From positions 1 through 27,623 of the forward strand of contig UYJD01000023.1 in assembly GCA_900618795.1 (NCBI GenBank): a DNA stretch of 27,623 nt, written 5' to 3'. Below the pieces are notes generated by a model that worked only from the letters and a program-made list of their open reading frames with translations, did not search any database and was not told the origin of the DNA. This DNA comes from Cyanodermella asteris. Its lineage: Eukaryota > Ascomycota > Lecanoromycetes > Ostropales > Stictidaceae. The position numbers were made by a program, and so were the translations under genes. This document shows, piece by piece, positions 21,933-27,623 of this stretch (position 1 is its first letter; every line of letters starts with the position of its first letter).

Positions 21933-24181
21933 TCAGTGACCCTTGAACTGGTCTTCTGTGACACCGGCACCCATGGCGCTCGTCGACGAGACACCACCGG
22001 TGACCATCTTGAGCAGGTTGTCGACATAGTTGGCGCCAGACCACTTCTGGTGAGTGACGACATCGACCTGTGGAACCGAATTAGCTTCTCGACATTCGCA
22101 AATCCGCGCCGAACATTCTCCGGACTCACCTTGTTGGCCATCTCGGGCTCCTGCACCAACTCGCCGTACGCAGCCATACCCCTCTCCGCATACGCCTTGG
22201 CAAAGGTGTCGCTGACCAGCGCCGTGGTGTGCAGGCCGGCCAGCGTGATGAACTGCCAGCAGTAGCCCAGCTGGCCGAGACGCTTGATGTACGTCTCCTG
22301 CTCGTTGCGCGGCATGGCCGCCTTCCAGTTGAACGACGGGCTGAGGTTGTACGCCAGCTTCTGCTCGGGCCACACGGCGTGCACGCCGTCGGCAAACTCC
22401 TTGGCCTGCTTGTAATCGGGCAGCTTGCTCTCCATCCAGATCATGTCGGCGTAGGGGGCGTAGGCGATGGCGCGGACGATGGCGGCCGGGCAGCCGCCGC
22501 GCAGGCGGTAGAAGCCCTCGCGCGTGCGCGGCGAGTCCCAGTTCCAGAAGACGTCGACGCCGGTGATGCCCTTTGCGATGGCGCGGGCTTCCGGGTTGGA
22601 CTTGCCCTTGGAGGCGGACTTGTACTGGGCGATCAGGCCGGCCTTGTCGACGTGTACGCCGGCGTTGATGGTGTCGACGACGGCTTCGTCGAAGAGCTTG
22701 AGGCCGGCTTGCGCGTTCCACGAGTCCTCGATGGTCTGGAGCTCGGCGCCGAACTTGCCTTGTTGCTCGGCGGCGACCATCAGGTCGTTGAGGGGCTGGA
22801 GGTTGGGGTTGGTGGCGCCGACGATGAAGGCATGGTCGCGGTGGTCGATGGTGGAGGTGATCAGGGTGGCGGCTTCGGCATCGGTACGGGCGACGGCAAG
22901 GAGGTCGGTTCCTGTCGAAAAAAGAGTCAAGTCAGCAAAATTTCTCGTCTCTTTCATCTCGATGCTCGCTTCTCGTGTATCTCGAATCGCTGTCATGTGC
23001 TAAGACGCTAGCGGAGTCGCAGCTCCGTAGCGCCTTCACATGTGGATCGAGAAAGTCGATCCCTGCGCCTGGCCAAGATACCAAGACTTCAAGCTGCATT
23101 TGAAGATTGACAAAGGTAACACCGCCCGCGCCAAAAAGTCCAAAGTCGGTCAGGTCCGCCCAGGCGCGAGGATGGAACCATCAGACGATAGCGTAACATC
23201 TCATGCAGGCCCCACGTCTCTTTCCAGATAGCACGCTTCGGATGAAGGGAGAATTAGCGCTGGATTCCTGTCTGACTTACCCATGATATCCGCTTGAGCG
23301 CGGATGGCGACCAGGCGGTTGATGTGCTCCTGCACGGGGACGAGCACCTTTCCGGCCATGTGACCACACTTCTTTGTACCCGGGGCCTGATCTTCGATAT
23401 GGATACCGGCAGCGCCTCGCTCGATGAACAGCTTTGTGAGCCTGTGTCGATGTTAGTCATTGTAATACTCGAGCAGTCCTGGCTTGTGACTGACTTCATG
23501 ACGGCCGTGAGACCTCCGTGACCAGTGTCAGCATCGGCAATGATGGGTCGGAGGTAGTCGACATTGGCGAGCTTTGCCCGATCGGCCTTTGGTGTAGTGA
23601 TGCGCTCCTCACGCTGCTTGCGGTCGTGGAAAAGCTGAGCCATGAAAAGGTGGTTAACTTTTCTTGGGACAGTGTCCTATTCAAAGTTTAGTTTTCGCTC
23701 AAATACATGTTTCAGTTCGAGTTGTCATTCGCTCTTGACGAATTGCTGCTTACCATGGGATAGTCTGCAAGATCGGGAGAGGGGTCATCGGTCGAGGAGG
23801 CTGTTGAAGATGATTGCCAGCCAGAAACGTAGATCGTGTCGAGGTACTTGGCCATCTGAGTGATCATGGTCGGCTCCAAGCAGCCGTATGTGAAACTGGC
23901 AGTCTTGTTCTGCAGCATGTCGTCAGCAAACACTTCAGTTGTTGCATTCAGTCACAAGTTTGTACCTTCCACCGGGACTCGAGCAGAGCCCAGGCCTTCT
24001 TTGCCATAGCATTGCTGGGGTACTCAATCTTGAGGTTACCACGCTTCGCAACAATGTCCTCGGCCGTGAAGGGACGCTTGGTGTGCCTCCATCGCGAGTC
24101 GGTCCACCACTTCTTGACAGCGTTCACGTCATCAATGTATTTCTGGTCCTCCTGCTCGAGGGTGGGCTGAACGGCGCTCAT
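21933..24181 (-). CDS. ICL1: Isocitrate lyase (glyoxylate cycle)
   Basis: It splits isocitrate into glyoxylate and succinate, letting fungi grow on acetate and fatty acids. Six exons on the minus strand: 24181-23966, 23909-23754, 23676-23495, 23441-23281, 22911-22130 and 22067-21933, giving 543 aa, the usual fungal size. Introns are 56, 77, 53, 369 and 62 nt, all GT..AG, and frame is kept at each. Exon 1 has the usual [14 protein letters not shown] stretch. DADTGHGG ends exon 3, and the catalytic motif KKCGH (Cys about 210) is in exon 4. [16 protein letters not shown] and the active-site SPSFNW are in exon 5. The sixth exon ends TEDQFKGH, so no C-terminal SKL-type peroxisomal signal is seen. 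2-Methylisocitrate lyase is the near relative, but the exon 1 sequence and length favour isocitrate lyase. Carbon-source control is expected from the family; I did not identify a defined site. Confidence 0.96.
22912..23280 (-). other. Unusually long intron 4 of isocitrate lyase with an imperfect hairpin
   Basis: The intron has a strong donor (gtaagt) and an acceptor (ttttttcgacag) with TGCTGAC-like branch sequence ahead of it. At 369 nt it is five to seven times the other four introns of the gene. At 23006-23032 it carries an imperfect inverted repeat (arms of 10-11 nt, loop of 6). I see no transposon ends and no convincing snoRNA box pair. Confidence 0.8.
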
Positions 24182-25232
24182 GATGGGCAGCTATGCAATC
24201 TTTACGGGCTCGTTAGGGGGAGAGGAGAGATGATGTAACAGACACGACACGACACGGAGTATGTACACAGAGAGAGATGGTGAGTCAGTGTACAGAGAAG
24301 AGTGAAGAAAAGTCGCGCACGAGCACTGGAGTAAGAATGTTATCTCCAAAGCTTAATAGCTGGCAGAGCTGGAGCCCATGCCCATCGGCTTGTGACAGTG
24401 CAGACAGGGAGCTACGGTCCTCGGGCAGAAGGACGCTGAGGGGCTTTTGGCCTGCTCTCGCCCAGCAAACGCCCAGAAGCGTTATCCATGACGGCGGTTG
24501 CAGCCGTCTCTAGGGCCCGGTCTTTGCGATCCGCTATTGTTTATCCTTTACCACTGGACACCCGTGATGGCTTTCTACTTGACCGAGAAGAGCTGAGCTT
24601 CGTTCTTGGCCGTGGAGCATTGCCTGGGTGTCGGCGGAGTTGATGATACCCTCGTCAAGGAGTTCAGTCCGCTGATCCACATCCCCATGACGATCGTTGC
24701 GAGGGCGGAACAACGGTATCGTTGCGCACGCCACGCCTGCTCGGCTGAGCTGCGGCTTGAACTAACAAGCTAAGTCGTCAGACATTACCTCGTCGAACGA
24801 GCAGGCAGAGTCACATCTGCGCCTTGTATGACTGCGGTCGTAGTGGCAAGCTGTGTTTGTATGGTGAAAGTTCGTCATTGCCTCGGCACTTCCGCCCGCG
24901 CCGAGGCTTCGGCCCGGCTGCATGTTTGTCCGCCATCCATGCCTTTCCTTCCACCCGATTGTGTCCGACGTTTACTACCAGACGAGCACAACTCGGCCGA
25001 CGTGCTTCATCCGCTTGATCGCACCTCTTTCTTCATTGGCGGCCAGCCGTTTGTTTCAGACAAGGCATATAGCAGATCTAACCGCTACGGGCGTACGGCA
25101 CACTGCTCGCGAAATGTCTAGGGTACGTCGGCAACGGTATCAAAGACAGCCCGTCCACACAGAACGATTTTTCTGAAACATGTTGGGTCGCAGTTCGCTT
25201 GGGATGACTGCACTTCGAAGCGCACATTTGAG
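24182..25232. other. Isocitrate lyase promoter side and gene-free DNA
   Basis: It is about 1.05 kb. Near the gene there is a short ACACG triplication (about 24242-24256) and purine-rich sequence; further away only short overlapping frames. No domain, tRNA or repeat family recognised. Confidence 0.5.
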
Positions 25233-26472
25233 AAGACCAATCTTTGAGATGTGAATATTGTTGATCTGGCTATCGATACGAGTACCTTCGTCGTTCCAGT
25301 CTTGTTCATTTTGACTTACAGTCATGGCCGGCTTCGACAACAGGTTCCATTTTCCACTCCAGTCCCAACGCTCGAGCCGATTTCGCATGGCTCGACCGTA
25401 TGTATATGTCTGTCGTTTTCTTGATTGTGTATCTGGTCGAGGGAAGGCACCCGACAACGATGCTTCAAGGGAGGTTCGACACTGGAAATAGTCAGCTCAG
25501 GCACACCTTTCCAGGCAGCCACCTCACCATTCCAGAGGATGAATGGCATTGTGTCCTCTGTGCGTTTCAGTCAGCGTTCCCAAATGAGCTCGTCTAGCAG
25601 TTACTGAGCTCACATATTGCGTCAGTGGAATATGAGGTATCGTCTGTGTACGTGATGCGGATTATACTGGCTGTTGCGGTGCTACGGTCAAGTCAGAATG
25701 GTAACAGCATAGCTCCCTCGAGACAACTCACAAGCAATCCAGGGTACAGAGACCGCATAACAACAGCTTGTCTTTGGGGCGGGTCTGGACTTTCCAAAGC
25801 AGCACAATTGGCGCAAATGCGAGAATCACGTGATACCCAACCGTACAGACTTGGATTATCAGCTCATCTCTGTTGAACATGGAAAAAGATTCACTTCCTT
25901 GCACATACAACTCAACGTTACTGCCGAACGTTTCGCACCTGCCATCAACGGACGAATCCCAGAGTTTCTGAACAGGCTTGCACGACAGCATGAAGGTGAA
26001 ATTGCTTGCAATCGTTGAGTCGACGTCGATGACGATGAATGAGACAATGAGGATCGACCAGGCACGATCCGTGGTAAGTTGCGTCAGCATGAGAGTGATG
26101 GACATCTCAGCTGTGATCTCAGCTGCCGGCTTTATATTGAACGCTGTCCGAACGAACTTCATTGCGTTGACGGATTGCTTGTGGGTCAAATCAGGCTCGT
26201 GCATTTCAGACCATAGTGACATGCCGTGGCAATGTCAGCCAGGGAAGCCAGCATAAACCCTGTATCGTGGGGACCAAATATCGCTTCCTCTTGGTTTGGT
26301 GAGCTCCTGTTTGATGTATCAGAGACAACGCGACCACCCAGTCATAAGTGCCAACTTTGCGCACAATTCTGATCTGCGTTCACAGGCGTAGAAAGACGAG
26401 AACTGTGGCGATGTCTGTCAGACTGCAGAAGACGCCTGGTTACTTTGGGGCAAGATTGGCTGAAGCTGCCAT
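25233..26472 (-). pseudogene. Decayed Pth11-like seven-helix integral membrane protein gene
   Basis: Pth11-like proteins are fungal plasma-membrane receptors with a rhodopsin-like seven-helix core. Reading the minus strand from an ATG at 26472, a family-like first helix appears (IATVLVFLRL) followed by TQIRIVRKVGTYDW, the typical loop after helix 1. Two in-frame stops fall in this part (codons at 26442-26440 and 26379-26377), the second at a position where the family has Tyr. A frame change follows before MHEPDLTHKQ. The longest intact piece, 26222-25728, carries SITLMLTQLTTDRAW, FMLSCKPVQKLWDSSVDGRC and IVLLWKVQTRPKDK, all characteristic. Later pieces, about 25705-25625, 25555-25530 (DTMPFILWNG) and 25510-25450, resemble the last helices, and an acidic tail (DWNDEGTR) ends near 25233. 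Fragments in several frames plus stops indicate a pseudogene, though some breaks may be introns. Family call fairly firm, exact limits loose. Confidence 0.7.
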
Positions 26473-27423
26473 TTTGGCCAGGAAACAGCAGCACGAGCCA
26501 AGGAACGGGCCTTCTTACGGATTGGGCCTGAGAATCTTTCTGGACCTATCAAGTGCGAAACCGGACAATGTCTTGCTCACGAAAAGCCATGCCTGTCCCG
26601 AAAGTATTGAGCCGAGACACCGCAATGATGAAAGTCCGGGCGCTGAGGACCTCAATAAGTATCAGAAACTTCAACGAGGCTGCAATCAAAGAGATTTTCC
26701 AACCCACATGGCTTCACTATTCTCGGCTCACTGACCAGGGCAGGCGGCTACTATCTTGGGCACTCCCCCTTGGAGAGCGTGGTAAAGCAGACGTACGTAG
26801 GCCGAAACGCGTCGATGTAGCTGCTGTGGGTCACGGCAAGCACCTGGGGTTGTGCATAGGTAGCAATCGAGCCCACCGTTTCGTAGATCGACTCATCTAA
26901 TACTTGAAACCTTGCTACCATTCACGATAGGTTTTTTTTTAAAAAATTTTTGAGCAGATGGCTAGGCGACAATAGGGGCGGTCAACCTCTGTTCAGATTC
27001 TGTAGGTGGGCCTGAAGCCTGAAGATTTTTCTGCGGAGCCTTTCTGACTTCCCGATCGTCAGCGCGGCGCAAGACGTCAAAGCACACTGCGCGTCGAAAG
27101 TTTGAAGGACTACCTGTCGTTGTCTTGTCATTGGATGAACCTGACGCGTTCAAGAAGTGCTAGCAGTACATGCGGAGGGCATTCCAGACTGAATCATGAG
27201 TCTCTCGACGCGCGCGTCTCTAAGTGCTCGGCCATGAGCCTCCACAGGTCCCAAGATTTGTGTATCGGTAAGACGTCCCAGCTATGTTGTCAGATGTGGC
27301 AACCGAGCTTATATATAAGAGCTAGACAGGATGGAAGTAGGCTTACGGAAATTATCACAAGGTCGCGCCTGCCGACCCGCAAGCTCAGCAGCCATGTCAA
27401 ATAGCAGCCAGCTAGATGTAACG
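26473..27423. other. Right-hand gene-free DNA
   Basis: It is about 950 bp with no supported gene. It has a homopolymer patch of T then A at about 26932-26955 and a near-palindrome centred on TTATATATAA at about 27309-27318. Minus 26905-26764 keeps an open frame of about 47 codons with protein-like composition, which I could not assign. Confidence 0.5.
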
Positions 27424-27491
27424 CGGGCACGGGGTGGTTGACTGTGTAGGCGACCAGTGAAGGACGGCGTCAAGTCTGAAGGTGTTGCTCG
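27424..27491 (-). repeat. Edge repeat, right copy (inverted relative to 1-68)
   Basis: Reverse complement of the left-edge copy with one difference in 68 bases. Here the repeat goes on to the right. Read on the minus strand, the sequence just upstream (27572-27553) passes from CTCAACA to GTATCAATGC, which resembles the junction of an LTR with a primer-binding site for an initiator-Met tRNA. This suggests, weakly, a fragment of an old LTR retroelement cut by the contig end. No element protein is recognisable in the piece present. Confidence 0.8.
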
Positions 27492-27540
27492 TAGGTCTGG
27501 GTCTTCACGGGCTGCGGTGAACTGAGTGTGCAAGGTTACG

Positions 27541-27610
27541 ATCAATGAGGTAGCATTGATACTGTTGAGTTGAGCCTGAGGGCTCCTATGTGAGTGCGAC
27601 GAAGTCGCAC
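27541..27610. other. Three consecutive perfect small inverted repeats
   Basis: ATCAAT/ATTGAT (27541-27546 with 27555-27560, loop 8), GAGCC/GGCTC (27572-27576 with 27581-27585, loop 4) and GTGCGAC/GTCGCAC (27594-27600 with 27604-27610, loop 3) follow one another in 70 bp. Stem-loops of this kind occur near LTR ends and other element termini; function here is unknown. Confidence 0.7.
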
Positions 27611-27623
27611 GACTATATACTTG

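Noticed and set aside
22229-23011. 260-codon frame on the plus strand, Gly/Val-rich
   Set aside because: Antisense to the large isocitrate lyase exon and its intron.
22912-23280. Possible intronic snoRNA in isocitrate lyase
   Set aside because: TGATG- and CTGA-like words occur, but not as a proper C/D box pair with a closing stem.
26764-26905. About 47 open codons on the minus strand that look protein-like
   Set aside because: Could be a transporter remnant, but no diagnostic motif was seen, so it is not called as a feature.
1-27623. Secondary-metabolite gene cluster
   Set aside because: A zinc-cluster regulator is present, but there is no polyketide, peptide or terpene synthase; neighbours are housekeeping genes.

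Overview
The window is nuclear DNA of a filamentous ascomycete (Pezizomycotina; a Dothideomycete is my guess from gene style, not demonstrated). The evidence is short spliceosomal introns of about 50-95 nt with GT..AG ends and CTAAT/CTGAC-like branch sites, fungal-only protein families (an Lro1-type acyltransferase, a Zn2Cys6 regulator, an Rsc1/2-type bromodomain-BAH protein, isocitrate lyase, a Pth11-like receptor) and wide intergenic spacing. It looks like a whole short contig: almost the same 68-bp sequence lies at both edges in opposite orientation, as expected where an assembly stops at a dispersed repeat. One 90-N gap lies at 13529-13618.

Layout, left to right. An edge repeat and a 12-bp-period minisatellite (1-225) precede the PDAT/Lro1 gene (515-2696, +, 2 exons). 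Convergent to it is a multi-exon Zn2Cys6 transcription factor (3245-6182, -), whose first three exons I reconstructed from splice sites and frame. Then come about 4.3 kb with no convincing gene (6183-10521). Next are two genes on the minus strand: RAD54 (10522-13006), whose start codon appears to be split by an intron, and an Rsc1/Rsc2-like RSC remodeller subunit (13876-16837). Across a 1.1-kb divergent promoter lie OTU1 (17968-19002, +) and ATM1 (19698-21821, +). Isocitrate lyase (21933-24181, -, 6 exons) converges on ATM1. The right 3.4 kb is accessory in character: a decayed Pth11-like seven-helix receptor gene (about 25233-26472, -), gene-free DNA, and an edge repeat with three successive small hairpins that may be an LTR-retroelement fragment.

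The intact genes are mostly conserved housekeeping functions: triacylglycerol synthesis (Lro1), recombinational repair (Rad54), chromatin remodelling (Rsc1/2), deubiquitination in the Cdc48 pathway (Otu1), mitochondrial export of a sulfur species for cytosolic Fe-S assembly (Atm1) and the glyoxylate shunt (isocitrate lyase). They are not an obvious pathway or biosynthetic cluster. I found no clearly new multi-gene system. The most unusual items are the AT|G split start of RAD54, the 369-nt intron directly after the catalytic exon of isocitrate lyase, small upstream ORFs before LRO1 and ATM1, and the edge repeats.
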